A stretch of 64,000 bases of DNA from Carex sylvatica (lineage: Eukaryota > Streptophyta > Magnoliopsida > Poales > Cyperaceae). The stretch spans positions 62,001-126,000 of the forward strand of contig CAXKVR010000002.1 of NCBI GenBank assembly GCA_964058845.1, read 5' to 3'. The position numbers were made by a program, and so were the translations under genes. A model generated the notes under the pieces. That model saw only the letters and a program-made list of their open reading frames with translations. It had not been told where the DNA came from and made no database searches. Of this stretch, positions 13,613 through 24,283 are shown piece after piece (position 1 is the first letter of the stretch; each line of letters opens with the position of its first letter).

Positions 13613-14129
13613 TAGGGGTGTTCAAACGGTCGGTTCGATTTAAACCGAATCGATTAAAATCCAACCGAACCGACTGAATTAAAATGCCAAATCGAACTAA
13701 TTAAACCGAACTAAACTTCGGTTTGTTCGATTGAACCGAATAGAGGAATTCAATCTCAAAAAATCAAAACTCAATACATAAGCTAATACATTCATAATTT
13801 CATAGAAATTAAGATACCATTATACACATGGTTCAATCTTATACAAATATATTGATATTCTAAAATATCTGAAGTTCTAGATCAATATTTATTCTTAATT
13901 TTTAAGTTCAAAATAAAAAAAGAACCAAAATAGTGCTTGAATTATTATATAACCGGTATGTTCGGTTTATTCGGTTTTGAGGAATTAAAACCGAAGTGAA
14001 CCATTTAAACCGAATTACTTCATAAAATCAACCGAATTGAACCATTTGAACCGAACAACCAAATCATTTAAACCGAAATTTTCCGATTCGGTTCAAAACC
14101 AAATAAAACGAACCATTGGAACACCCCTA
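13613..14129. mobile_element. hAT-type MITE with aaccga motif
   Basis: TIRs are taggggtgttcaaacggtcg on the left and the complementary ccattggaacaccccta on the right. A perfect 8-bp TSD, agcacctc, flanks it (13605-13612, 14130-14137). Both subterminal regions are packed with aaccgaa/ttcggtt motifs in both orientations, probably transposase-binding sites. No coding capacity. Sister copies are at 33827-34480 and 63051-63505. Confidence 0.9.
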
Positions 14130-14520
14130 AGCACCTCTAACTTGATTGATTAAAACAACAGATAAACGAGGATTGATTAAAAAGGAGATGTAGAAAAATT
14201 AAGCAATAAGAAAGAAAGAAATCAATCGCTACATAATGTTGGCCTATTTATGGCCTATTTTGATTAAATTTAGTATTTAAAATTTAGTGGATAAGAGAAA
14301 GAGGAATGTGAATAGAAGAAACTGGTGAAAAGCTCCAGTACAATCAATACTGGAATTGTCCAGTGCAACGCAATTGCTTGTGTTTATACAGAAAAAAAAA
14401 AACGATCACAAAAAGAAATTTCTCATGTACTTTTCGTTAATATATCATGATAATGCAAATTACGCAACAAATTTCATGTTCTAAGTTAAAGTTAAAGAGA
14501 CTGATTTAATAAAAATTCTT

Positions 14521-15260
14521 TCAAAGAAAAACATAATTACCTCCGTGAGTGGCCATATGTGTTGCTGAGATATCTCGTATTATTTGTGCTTTAAGATTCG
14601 TGCACAACATAATCTGAACATATACATGTGTTGCTAGTTTTGCTACCACGAAAGAAAGATCCCTTGTTGCTGTGTGTGGCCACTCGCGGAGCTTTGACCT
14701 CACTGACTCCTCCATTAAATTTCGCCAGAGCAGAGCAGGCCGTGATCTCCAGAAACAATGAAGATGAGTAGTAGCATTTTAGCCACTGGAGATGATCCAA
14801 AAAAGTACTGAATATATCCACTGCAACGTGAAGTAATTGCATGTTAATGTTAGGCCTGACCTGGCCTCGGTTGAAGACGAATTGGGATAAATAATCATAC
14901 CCAGAATTTCTGGAGAGGATATCCGCGTACATCAGCATTTCCTACTATCCAAAACAAATGGACTATCAAAGATCCAATTCGGAGATTTCATGATTCCTTC
15001 TTCTCTACCCTAGTAAACTTATCAGTGTATTTCAATGCAAAGATATATATAAATGAATTCAATCCAAATAAAGAACTCCTTGTGGGACTAAAGTTTGGCA
15101 CTTCCGCTCAGTACCGAACAGGCTACGTTATTCCCATTTCCCAAAGCTAGCAAAATCATGTTCAATGGATGAATTATCTTCTCCATTATGCGTAAATGGA
15201 GAGAGACCGATTAAGCTAGAATTCAAACCACCTTCCTATCAATATCCTTTGCAATATTTT
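14521..15260 (-). other. Unassigned region with gene-like composition
   Basis: On the - strand, 14591-14938 is open for 115 codons. A pyrimidine-rich cttcacgttgcag acceptor-like site precedes a GC-richer segment that is open in a second frame (14521-14715). The mix of frames and an acceptor suggests remnants of exons, but I recognise no family. A partial family A MITE (gagatatctcgtattattt and agattcgtgcacaac, about 14565-14615) overlaps one frame, so part of the apparent ORF is transposon-derived. Confidence 0.3.
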
Positions 15261-15414
15261 TTTTTTTTCTTTAAAGATGCCTCCATGTTAATAAAAAATA
15301 CAAAATCTCATTCAACTAAATTAGCAAGTAACTATGTTTAAATTAAGCTAAGAATTTTCAATTATTCATTTTTATATTTAAATTTTATTAATCAGTATTT
15401 GTATCTATGACTCA

Positions 15415-15668
15415 ATTATATGATAATTATTCGTTTCGTATTCATATTCGAATCCGTATTCATAGATTATCCATTCCGTATTCGTATCTGTTTAAGGCGA
15501 ATTTAATTTTAAATTTTGATATCCGTTTACTATCCGTATCCGTATCCATTTAAGGCAAATTTAGTTTTAAATTTTGATATCCATTTACTATCCGTATCCG
15601 CTCATTCAAAAACGAATACGGATATAATATTAGCATTATCCGCTCTGAATCTGCTCCGTTTACACCCT
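15415..15668. mobile_element. Degraded hAT-like MITE end with tatccgta motif
   Basis: Many iterated ccgtattcgtat/tatccgtatccg motifs end near 15668 in gtttacaccctac, which resembles the ends of tagggtg-type hAT MITEs. An internal duplication of about 63 bp (about 15492-15540 and 15552-15602) repeats ttaaattttgatatcc. The left TIR and TSD were not found, so the element is probably truncated. Confidence 0.45.
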
Positions 15669-16255
15669 ACCATATATATATTCTTTTGTCAAACTATATA
15701 TATTTGCATAAATTTCGAAAAAAAACAAAACAAAGCAGTTCCCAGAGATATTACCAAATTATCTTCTAACTATGAAATTAAGTGGTTTTAATTAAATACT
15801 TAAAATCATAGTTGAAAAAAAATAATAATGCAATAACAATAATACAAGATAATGCAATAACACCTTATAAAATAAGAGTACAACTAGGGTGTTCTTAAGT
15901 TCATCAAGACCCTTGATGAATTCAAGTCTAAAACCCATCGAATATGCTTTAAATGACGAATCCGAACCGTTGAAACATGTCTATCTTACGAGTGATGAGT
16001 CTACATGTGAAAATTTTAAATATTTGAATTAATTTAGTATAAAGTCAAGCGATCAAAAAATATTCAAAAAATGAATACATTAAAATTAATTTATTAACTA
16101 AAGTCAAACGGAAAAAATATTTTTAGTATATACTCTTTAAATTTATGACTTGCGATGTAATCTTTCAACTAAAGTAAAGACTTACGATATTTATATTATT
16201 CTAATTTTTCTGTGAGTGTCCAAATGTAAATTAGTTGGAACATAGTTGGATTAGT

Positions 16256-16482
16256 TTAGTACCACTGGTATGTTATACTGCCTTAAATCAAGTTATCCAA
16301 TAAATCGATTAGTTGTAAAATTTATATTATATATTTTTTTTAACTGTTACATGAATAAGAATCAACCCGATTTTAAGACAACAACCAATCGATTTACATC
16401 GATTCCTATGCACATACTAGTTTATTGAATTTATGGTATAAATATTTTTCAACTAATCAATTTAAGGCAGTGGTACCGACTT
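16256..16482. mobile_element. Inverted-repeat MITE candidate
   Basis: Left gtaccactgg...actgccttaaat and right atttaaggcagtggtacc are inverted copies. Inner pairs are cgattagttgtaaaatttat and ataaatatttttcaactaat. Central atcgattta motifs recur. No TSD was resolved. Confidence 0.5.
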
Positions 16483-17226
16483 GTGACTCTGTATTGGGTT
16501 TCATTTCTATCATACAACAATTTATTTGGACTAAAAATTAACTTTGTTGTTGTTGGTTTCTACATCTCGTTTACTTTTTTTTATTAGTTTTTGGTTTTCA
16601 TCTAAAAAGACTAAAAAAAATTACCAAACACTCGATTTAAGAAAACAATTAATCGATTTATGGTATAGACCAAGTGCATGCAATTATAATTTGAAACACC
16701 GTGAAAATATCAATATTTAACAATACGTGAGTTGGAATTTTTAAACTCATAATCTTGGAATTTTTTTTTTTAAGAGATTGTAATATTGTCATGTGAAACA
16801 ATTTAATTTTATTCATCTTACATACCGACGGGTACTAAGTTTTTTTAATTTCAAAATTATAACACTTATGTTTCCACATGCAAATATTATAGTGTGCTAA
16901 AAATTTGTAGTAAAGCTAAGTTAAAATTATATTACAATAGGGGACTAAACTAAGGAGAAGACAAAAAATAATGAAGACAAAAATATTATGAAAATTATAT
17001 TACAATAATATTATGAAATATTTATCATGTTTGTAAATTATCACTAATATCCCATTAAAAGATTCAAATGTAGACAAAAATAATGAATTTAATTATTAGA
17101 AGCAATCTTTATCAGTTTTTGTTAGGACTTGTTTAATAATAATTTAAACTCATTTTTATACAACAAACCATATCTATAGACTATAGATAGGTCTACAGTA
17201 CTACTATCTACAGTGCGAATGACATA

Positions 17227-17550
17227 TTGACAACTGTTCCTAATCCCTTCGATTTCTCTCTCCTCTTGCCAGAACTTTCTACGCCTTTCCAGTTCAACAA
17301 AAATCTCCTCTTGATCACCTCCATTTTCTCTATTTCTTCCAAATTGCTGAAACTTTCTCTCTCTCTCTTTCTCCGTCAGCTCGGCTCTTACTCTGTCTCT
17401 CTTCGTCAATTTCCCAAAATTGACCATCCAATCGACGCAATCGTTCTTCTTTTGAGCTTAGTGCTTCACTCCGTCTACATTTCTCTTATCCATAAGGTAA
17501 TTTCATTTTTTTTTTCTAATTCTCTTTCTCCATCTTTTACCTCTTTGTAA
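17227..17550 (+). other. Pyrimidine-rich leader-like segment
   Basis: The segment is rich in CTCTCT tracts, is open on the + strand for 107 codons and also largely open on the - strand, and contains a donor-like cataag/gtaattt near 17495. It resembles a plant 5' leader plus first exon more than a conserved protein. No domain is recognised. Confidence 0.35.
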
Positions 17551-17738
17551 AAAAGTGTTTCAATTCTTACCTCCTTTTCTAAACTCGAAAAACAACAGAC
17601 TCAACTCCAATTTTGAGAGAAATTAACAATACACCGCTGTATAATAAAAATCATTTTGTAATTAGGAAGGAATGACCTTAGAATTTGAGAAAGGTGAGGT
17701 AACAGGATTGAATCATGGATAAACCAATTTATATTTCA

Positions 17739-18030
17739 GAATTAGGGTTTTGGGTTTTAAAATTCAGAATTCAAAATTCTGAGTTAGGGTTTAGGGTTTT
17801 AAATTTCAGAATTTAGGGTTGGGAGTTTAGATAGTACTGATGTACAACATGCCACTGGTTTTAAGAATATAGACCACAAATTTTATGCAAAGGGTTTTAG
17901 AATTATGAATTCTGAATTAGGATTTAGGATTTTAGAATTCAGAATTCAAAATTTAGGGTGTGGAGTTTACATAGTACTGATCTACAACATGCCACTGGTT
18001 TTAACATGTAGACCACAAATTTTATGCAAA
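17739..18030 (+). repeat. 140-bp tandem duplication with telomere-like motifs
   Basis: Two diverged copies offset by 140 bases: acaacatgccactggtttta occurs near 17844 and again near 17984, each followed by tagaccacaaattttatgca. The first half of each carries gtttagggtttt-like plant telomere-type hexamer/heptamer runs and paired gaattc/agaattc segments. Confidence 0.75.
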
Positions 18031-20675
18031 CTTTACCAGACTCAATTCTTATATATTTCACATATGTCACAAAAAATTGCTCCTTCACCTTTAAGCGTTC
18101 CTTCTCTATGTCTTTTCTTACTCTAAATCATTTTCTATTTGTGGTCTACATTTTAAAACCGTCTACAAAAGTAATTCATTGTTTCACCTTTTTTGCACAA
18201 CTTATGAGTAGAAGCACTATAGAGTTTGCAATGCAAATTAAGATATTTGGTTGAATCTGACACTGAGTCACGATTCTCTAGATCTGGTAAATTATTTAAT
18301 TAAGTTTTAATTCTAGGTCAAAATATGCCATCATCAAACGGCTTCGGTTTAGAAATATTTCCATCGGTTCTGACATAGTACCAAGTCTAGGTATGCCAAT
18401 GGAATTACAATATACAACATGCATAAATGCTCATACATTGACTTGAGAAACTAAATAGACAGTTTAATTTGACAGTCCTACATTTTTAATGACTGCTGGA
18501 AGGACATAGGAACAATCCGGTCCTTTTTGGAGACTAATTTGGCATTGCCAACGAGGTTAGTTACAGAAAAGCACATTAGTGATTCCTTTTATTAATTTCA
18601 TAAAATCTTTTTTCTTTATTTTGGGTGTAAGTTGGAATACACACCCTTTTGGCAAAGGTATCTTGTTCAGAGACAAGCTTAGGAAGCTGATTAGTTTAAC
18701 TTTGCAAGAGGTGTATTTATGCATTTATTTGTTTTCCTTCCTCTTCATGCAGTCTCCAAAGTTTGAGTTTCTTGACTTGAAGAATTCTTTCTTTGCATCA
18801 CTTAGGTACCTCCAACGAAAATAGAATATTGTCAGGTAAACATTATTATAGTATTTTTTTTCATTTATATAATAATTATGAATGCTCTCAATGACTCAAT
18901 GACAATAAACTATTTTGCTATATGTGTGGTTACCGTAGAATTGTCTACACCTCCCAGAATTTCTTTTAGTTGATGTATCATACTCTGTGATTCCCATTTT
19001 TAATTACCATGCATCTTTTTATGATGTAAATTCTACTTTATTTTCTTTAATTGCTTGAATGTTTTTTTAACTTTTTAAGAGTGACTTTTTCTATTTGTTC
19101 TAATTTTTTTTACTAATTTATTACCATTACAAAATTTAAGTATCAATTCTGTTTATTGAATGTAGTGCAAGTATAACACTTCTACAGTTTTGTAATAAAT
19201 GATTTCAGTCACAAAGGCATACACAAAACAGTCACACTATGCTTTATTCTTAGCCCAATCACACCTTCCTTGTCTTTTGTACCTTATTCTGACAGCCCTG
19301 TCCATCAACACCCCACCCCCCTCAGGCTCAGACCACCTTTGTTCAACAATTCATCCATGTCACCACATTAGGCTCATGCATTTTAGAAATCATGGCATTT
19401 ACAAAATCCGATACCTTCTCAGTTACACATGTGCAAATAAAATTACAGTATCCTTAACAATGTAGTAATTTCAAAATTTGTTCTTCTCAAGCGCAAAAAT
19501 CATTCTACAATCAAAGTTATAATTGGTAATGACACAAGTAAGGAAAGACAACTATAGGTCATCAGGTTAAACCTGGTTCCTTTCTTTTCTTCCTTGAAAT
19601 TTTTACTTTACTATTAAGCTTTATCTGTTTCTATGACCTCAATATTAATGCATTGGAAGAACTCTCAGATTCTCTAAGGAAGATGCACAAATGAATATAC
19701 ATATGAGAGCTTATATGCATCTTTTTTTCTAATTTAATCCTTCATGCTGTTATTATTATTTCTGTATTATAATATGCTTTAATGTTTAGAGATGATGAAT
19801 GGAGTCACCTCTACAAAAAATTGAAATGCTTGCTGTCAAGCATGACAGCTCTTTCTTTGGAAATTTACTTCCCGTAGATCATTTCAATTCAACATGTCTA
19901 CCATCCTTTAAAGATTGTGCCAGTCTTAAAATAACAACAGAGCCAAATGAACATATACCAGCCCTAACATCCAATTAACCTACCATACGTTTTCAGTAAT
20001 GTTCATATGTTGCCTATAAACAATAATTGTTTTCAAGTGTAGAAATTTTGTTTACTTTAGATCAAACTTTAATTGAAATTGTTGTGATGTTGATATGTTT
20101 TGTGCAGCACCAAGAGCAGCAAAAGGAAGGAAAAGCAGGATTAAGAGCTCCATATCTACAAAAAATATATCCACCTTTTGTATATTGTAAATATTATTTC
20201 ACCTACTATCTATGCAAAAACAAACACTGGAAAACATTTTGTTGAAAAGCAATTTTTCATTAGTTTTGTTGAAAAACAATGTTTGCAAGTAGACTGCAAA
20301 CCCTTCATATGGCATGTAATAACTGTAGGTAAGATACAATAAAACAGTACTGGTAGAAAGTAAGTATGAACTTTTGTATGGAGCTAGCCTAGGATCCAAA
20401 GTTAAAGGCTGGGATTGAAATAGGTATTATGTATATCCTATACCATTTTAGTATGGTTGAGTTACATGTTGCTTATTCTTTCAATGAGGCAAGTCTACAA
20501 TACTAAGACCATATAAATTCTATTTGGATACACATTTTGGACAATATCATGTACAGTTATTGACATAATATAACTAAACTATCACTTGTACAATGCAATA
20601 TTTATTCAAAACCTATACACACTTCTCTGCCAGCCTCGACAATTGTTGCTGAAGCAACGCGAGGCCTTCGGCTAG

Positions 20676-21400
20676 TTTAATATAATTCATATAATTAAGG
20701 AGATATAAATAAAATAATAAATAACGCTTGTAGGTTACACGAAACACATCCCTTAAGGAGTTCAGCATTTTAATTTTAAAATTTCATAAAAATAAAATTG
20801 AATTTTCAATATGTAATTCCACGATAATGAAAGATCCATTCTTTTTAATTATTTGACTAAACATTAAAATTAAAAATGTCTTTGACTTCAGTCTATTTAT
20901 GCATGCTTTACTCTAATTACTAAATTCATTTATTTGAAATGGTTACAGCCTCCGTTCTAATACAAAAAGTATATATATATATAATTTTTTTTCCCTCAAA
21001 TTATGACTTAGTTGCAGGTCATTAAACGGACGAGTTCTCATCCAATTATTTATTTGGAAGAGCTTAGCTAGTGTTTATGCGATTCGACCGTCAATCACAA
21101 ATGTCAAAAACATGGAACAGAGCACTTGGATTCATCAATATTAGTATAAAACAAAAATATGTAAGGAACTTGAATTGTAATAATAGAAATAAATAGTTAT
21201 TTTCATAGGTAAAATAGGGGGAAAAGAACTGTAACATCTGGTCCTATCTGGACTCAGAACTTTGAAGGACTGAATAAAAAGAAATCTCAACGAAATTTGT
21301 AGAAGTTGTAGGGTTAGTGAAATAAAAGTGAGCTGAAGTAGCTGACTTGCTCTACACGCCAAGGTTGTCGCTAGCAGTCTAGCACTGTTGAATCAAATAA
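20676..21400. other. Intergenic, nothing recognised
   Basis: AT-rich DNA with a short TA run near 20970. No gene, RNA or bounded repeat was identified. Confidence 0.5.
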
Positions 21401-21525
21401 AGCATGATTCATGCGGAATGCACCGGTACTTTTAATATTCGTGCAAAAGCAGATGGAACGGTCTAGATCTAAACTCAAAATTTATGTTACCTCCGATGCT
21501 ATCAATTCGGCTTTCATGAAACCCT
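21400..21525. mobile_element. Partial family B MITE
   Basis: It contains the family core (aatattcgtgcaaaagcaga, then acggtctagatctaaa) and the right end aaatttatgttacctccgat, but the left TIR is degraded. No TSD seen. Confidence 0.45.
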
Positions 21526-21683
21526 TGACTAAAAACTCAGGTGGAATGCTCTCTCTCAGCTGCTTCGTTCCAAATCTGTTCCAAATCTGTTTGATATCTT
21601 AGGAAATCCACCAATCGAAGATTCTTTCCATTTTCGTTCGATCACAACGGCTAATTGTAGCCCCGCTCCTCCCATACTTCTAT

Positions 21684-22109
21684 TTGGTGGCATTTAGTTC
21701 TTCTCAATCGGAGAAGCAGCGAGGTAGAGAGAGAGATCGGGAGAGCGTGCCTCTGTCTTACGCCTCTCCTCTCGCACCAAGCCTCCGCCTCTCATACACC
21801 GAACTCTCTTGCGCTAGCCAACCGGCGCTGAGTAAAAATGCCAGCCTTTCCTCTCTGCGTTCGATCGAACCAACCATGCGCCAGACCAAATATTCGCTCC
21901 AAATTAATTGCGCCAGAGCCAAACCCCAAACCCCAAACCCTCCCTCCTCTTTGCCTCTCGACCAAAACCCTATCCCCCCACCTCTCCGCCTTCCCGCCTC
22001 TGGACCCAAACCCTATCTCTCTGCCTCTCTGCCTCTCTGCCTCTCCTCTCTCTGTCGCGTCGCGTCGCGTCGTCTCCCGGTACACTTATCACTAAATCAA
22101 GAGACTTAA
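21684..22109 (+). other. GC-rich leader-like segment upstream of gene fragments
   Basis: A locally GC-rich, CTCTC-rich stretch open on several frames of both strands at once (141 codons on +, up to 97 on -). This is typical of low-complexity composition rather than a conserved protein. It contains gcctctctgcctctctgc repeats and gcgtcgcgtcgcgtcg near 22052. It sits directly upstream of three captured gene fragments on the same strand, so it may be the 5' leader or promoter side of a chimeric transcript. Confidence 0.35.
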
Positions 22110-22152
22110 GTAAGGTGTGTAATATTCATTTTTAAATTTATCAAGAGACTTA

Positions 22153-22586
22153 AGTAGTGCATACAATAGATTTAACTCTATGCAATTGACATGAAAATTA
22201 ACTTTAGGCATTATATTAATTGTACATGCTAGGTAGGGGTGCTTGCTTTAAAACAAATTTCATTTACAAAGGATTGCAAATCTATAATATATACATTGTT
22301 AATTGTAAATTTGCCTGTTTAGGTGACTGTGATGGACACATTAAGCAGATTAAGTCATGACGCTGATTCTGAAGTCTCAATGGTACCTTCATTACTTTCA
22401 CAGATAACCAGCTACTATTTTCTTCACATATTCTTATGCTAAATTGAACTGCTCTGTTTAAAATACAGGCTGCTATCATTGCATTGGGTTTGCTAGGTGC
22501 TGGTACTAAAGTAGTGCATACAATAGATTTAACTCTATGCAATTGACATGAAAATTAACTTCAGGCATTATATTAATTGTACATGC
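22153..22586 (+). repeat. 77-bp direct repeats flanking the RPN1 fragment
   Basis: 22153-22229 and 22510-22586 are the same 77-bp sequence with one mismatch (core gtgcatacaatagatttaac). The second copy begins exactly where the RPN1 exon similarity stops, after GGTACTAA. This suggests the duplication arose at the breakpoint of the captured fragment. Confidence 0.85.
22323..22509 (+). pseudogene. RPN1: Captured fragment of 26S proteasome subunit RPN1 (PSMD2)
   Basis: Two exon pieces separated by a GT-AG intron. Exon piece 1 (22323-22382, preceded by tgcctgtttag and followed by gtacct) encodes VTVMDTLSRLSHDADSEVSM. Piece 2 (22469-22509, after aaaatacag) encodes AAIIALGLLGAGT. This matches the PC-repeat region of RPN1, the scaffold subunit of the proteasome regulatory particle. 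Only about 33 residues of a protein near 890 residues remain. The next conserved residues are missing and a 77-bp direct repeat begins at the break. Retained introns show that the capture was at DNA level. It cannot make a functional subunit. Confidence 0.8.
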
Positions 22587-22734
22587 CTTTACATATCAGA
22601 TTGTACCAGTAACTATTTTCATTATGCATCAAATTCCTATACAATAATTTTTTCATATCTTTTTAAGTTCAATTATTCAGAGTATTTTCATTAGAACTAG
22701 AAAAACATAATTACAGTAACTACTCCACATGGCC

Positions 22735-22930
22735 CTTGATGATGTGTCAATCACCAGCCTGAGTTTTGGAACAGTTGTGCAGTATTTTTTGTTGGTACCT
22801 GACGGGTACCATCTGTAACCATCGATTTGGTAACCAATGTTTTCCTTGGAATGATGTTTTCCTTCAAAACCAGGGACTAAATTGTTTTGAGAAATTAGAG
22901 GGGCTTCTTGATTAAAAGTCACACACAATT
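22735..22930. other. Spacer between gene fragments, unassigned
   Basis: No confident similarity. On the - strand a frame contains GYRW, which recalls WRKY domains, but the rest of the WRKY signature is absent. Confidence 0.3.
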
Positions 22931-22963
22931 GAACTTATCATTCTGTGTGTATAATTTAAGCTA

Positions 22964-23431
22964 AATGAATACAAGAGACACATAGAAGTCATGGCCAAAT
23001 CTAGTCTTAGATGTGTTGCTTTTGCGTATTGACCACTCAATGCGGAAGCTGTACCAAAGGATGAAAATAGGGACAATTGGGTATTGTCAGAGGAAGAATT
23101 CATTCTCCTTGGAATAGTGGGAATCAAGGTATTCTTGCAACTTCTAATGCTCATTTCTTTGTAATTTTATATATCCTTGACCTTTTGATTAATTTCCTTT
23201 TTCCTATTTTATGTTTTTTTAAAGGATCCGTGCCGTCCAGGGGTCAAGGATGCTGTGGAACTTTGTAGCAGTTCTGGTGTCAAGCCATTATTTAATGCCT
23301 AAATTCACTCTAATGATAAATATGAAAGGGATTAGTTTTTAAATTTTTTTTTTTTTTTTTTTTTCTGTGAAGCATTTAGGTACGTATGGTGACACGAGAT
23401 AATATACAAACAGCTAAGGCACATCCCTCAG
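22964..23431 (+). pseudogene. Captured fragment of autoinhibited Ca2+-ATPase (ACA, P2B type)
   Basis: Three exon pieces. Piece 1 (22964-23128) encodes HIEVMAKSSLRCVAFAY, an in-frame TGA, then VPKDENRDNWVLSEEEF and LLGIVGIK. Piece 2 (23225-23284) encodes DPCRPGVKDAVELCSSSGVK. Piece 3 (23380-23431) encodes VRMVTRDNIQTAKAHPS. This is the P-domain stretch of plant plasma-membrane-type Ca2+ pumps just before and including the conserved MVTGDN motif; here Gly is replaced by Arg (MVTRDN) and the following AIALECGI block is lost. The donor after piece 2 is ccatt instead of GT. With the stop, the lost donor and the truncation it is clearly non-functional. No ATPase domain is otherwise present. Confidence 0.85.
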
Positions 23432-23639
23432 GTATATCATCTTGTCCCTTGTTCTTTAGTTGGGTTTAGTTTCTTGGATGTTCTTTTATTTGGTTTTTTT
23501 TTGCTAGGGCTACGATTAGACTGATATCCTTTTAGGGCCCTTTGTTACATAAAAGCTGGGTCTGTAATTTTGGTTACCTACTGGGTCTCTGATTCAACAA
23601 ATAATAGTACAATGTTTACCTTGGTTAGGAGTTGTTGAG

Positions 23640-23915
23640 ATTGCGTGTTGTACCCCACAATTCAGGTCTGTGTATGTTGTATGTGAATTTTTTTTTATAT
23701 ACCTTGTCCATTCTTGTTCTGGCATATATAAAACAGACTATTTTCTGTCAATTTGTTTCTTTTTTTACTTAGTCTTGGAATTATTACATGCTTATTATAA
23801 GATTTTTTGAGATTTATTTGTGGTTGTGCCCCACAATTTATGTCCGTGTATGATGTATGTGAATTTTTTTTTTTTAATATACCTTGTTATTCTTGTTCTG
23901 GTATAAAACAGATAC
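23640..23915 (+). repeat. Diverged tandem duplication of about 180 bp
   Basis: accccacaattcaggtctgt near 23652 and gccccacaatttatgtccgt near 23827 begin two similar segments, each ending in ttcttgttctgg and aaaacaga. It lies between the Ca2+-ATPase and CDC20 fragments, in intron-like T-rich sequence. Confidence 0.65.
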
Positions 23916-24001
23916 ATTTTTTTGTCAATTTGCTTTTTTTTTATTACTTACTTTTGGAATTGTGACATGCTTATTCTTTCTCAATTGTGCGGTCAACTGA
24001 G

Positions 24002-24215
24002 AGAACATTGGAGAAGTGTTAACGTGCTATTAATTGCACTTAACAACACTGTTTACCTGGGGGATGCTGCAAATGGGTCTACCTCTGAATTGGTGACAAT
24101 TGATGATGGCACTGGCCCTGTTACTAGTGTCGGCTGGGCTCCAGATGGGCAACACATAGCTATTGGTCTCAACTAATCTGATGTACAGCTGTGCGATTCT
24201 ACCTACAATAAGATG
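24002..24215 (+). pseudogene. CDC20: Captured fragment of CDC20-type WD40 APC/C activator
   Basis: One exon piece encodes [18 protein letters not shown], then [12 protein letters not shown] and [20 protein letters not shown], a TAA at 24174-24176, and SDVQLCDSTYNKM, followed by a gt donor at 24216. This matches the first WD40 blade of plant CDC20, the activator of the anaphase-promoting complex. Defects: the in-frame stop; Trp of the conserved YLWD changed to Gly and of QLWD to Cys; no other blades. It lies about 70 bp before the 280-bp array, which occupies where the following intron and exons would be. Confidence 0.85.
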
Positions 24216-24283
24216 GTTAGTATGATTAATTTTATTACACTTAAACCATTATTTCATGGCAATAATACGAAACCAATTTCTAG

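Larger units (their letters stand above)
17173..20675 (+). mobile_element. Candidate Helitron-like element (tentative)
   Basis: The proposed 3' end at 20645-20675 has a hairpin (gttgc-tgaa-gcaac), then 13 nt, then CTAG followed by T. That matches the layout of Helitron 3' termini. A possible 5' end is TCTATAGACTATAG, preceded by A, at 17173. Inside are a pyrimidine-rich leader-like segment with splice-like sites, a tandem duplication, and several ..tgcag acceptor-like sites (for example near 18752 and 20107) followed by short unrecognised open segments. No Rep/helicase is present, so it would be non-autonomous. Only the 3' end is reasonably specific; the 5' end is a guess. Confidence 0.35.

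Noticed and set aside
21684..22109. 141-codon + frame as a real protein gene
   Set aside because: Low-complexity Ser/Pro/Leu-rich text that is open in several frames on both strands. No domain; better explained as a GC-rich leader.
22677..22928. WRKY transcription factor fragment on - (GYRW, CTT...)
   Set aside because: GYRW is present, but RKYGQK and the zinc-ligand spacing are absent. The match is too weak.
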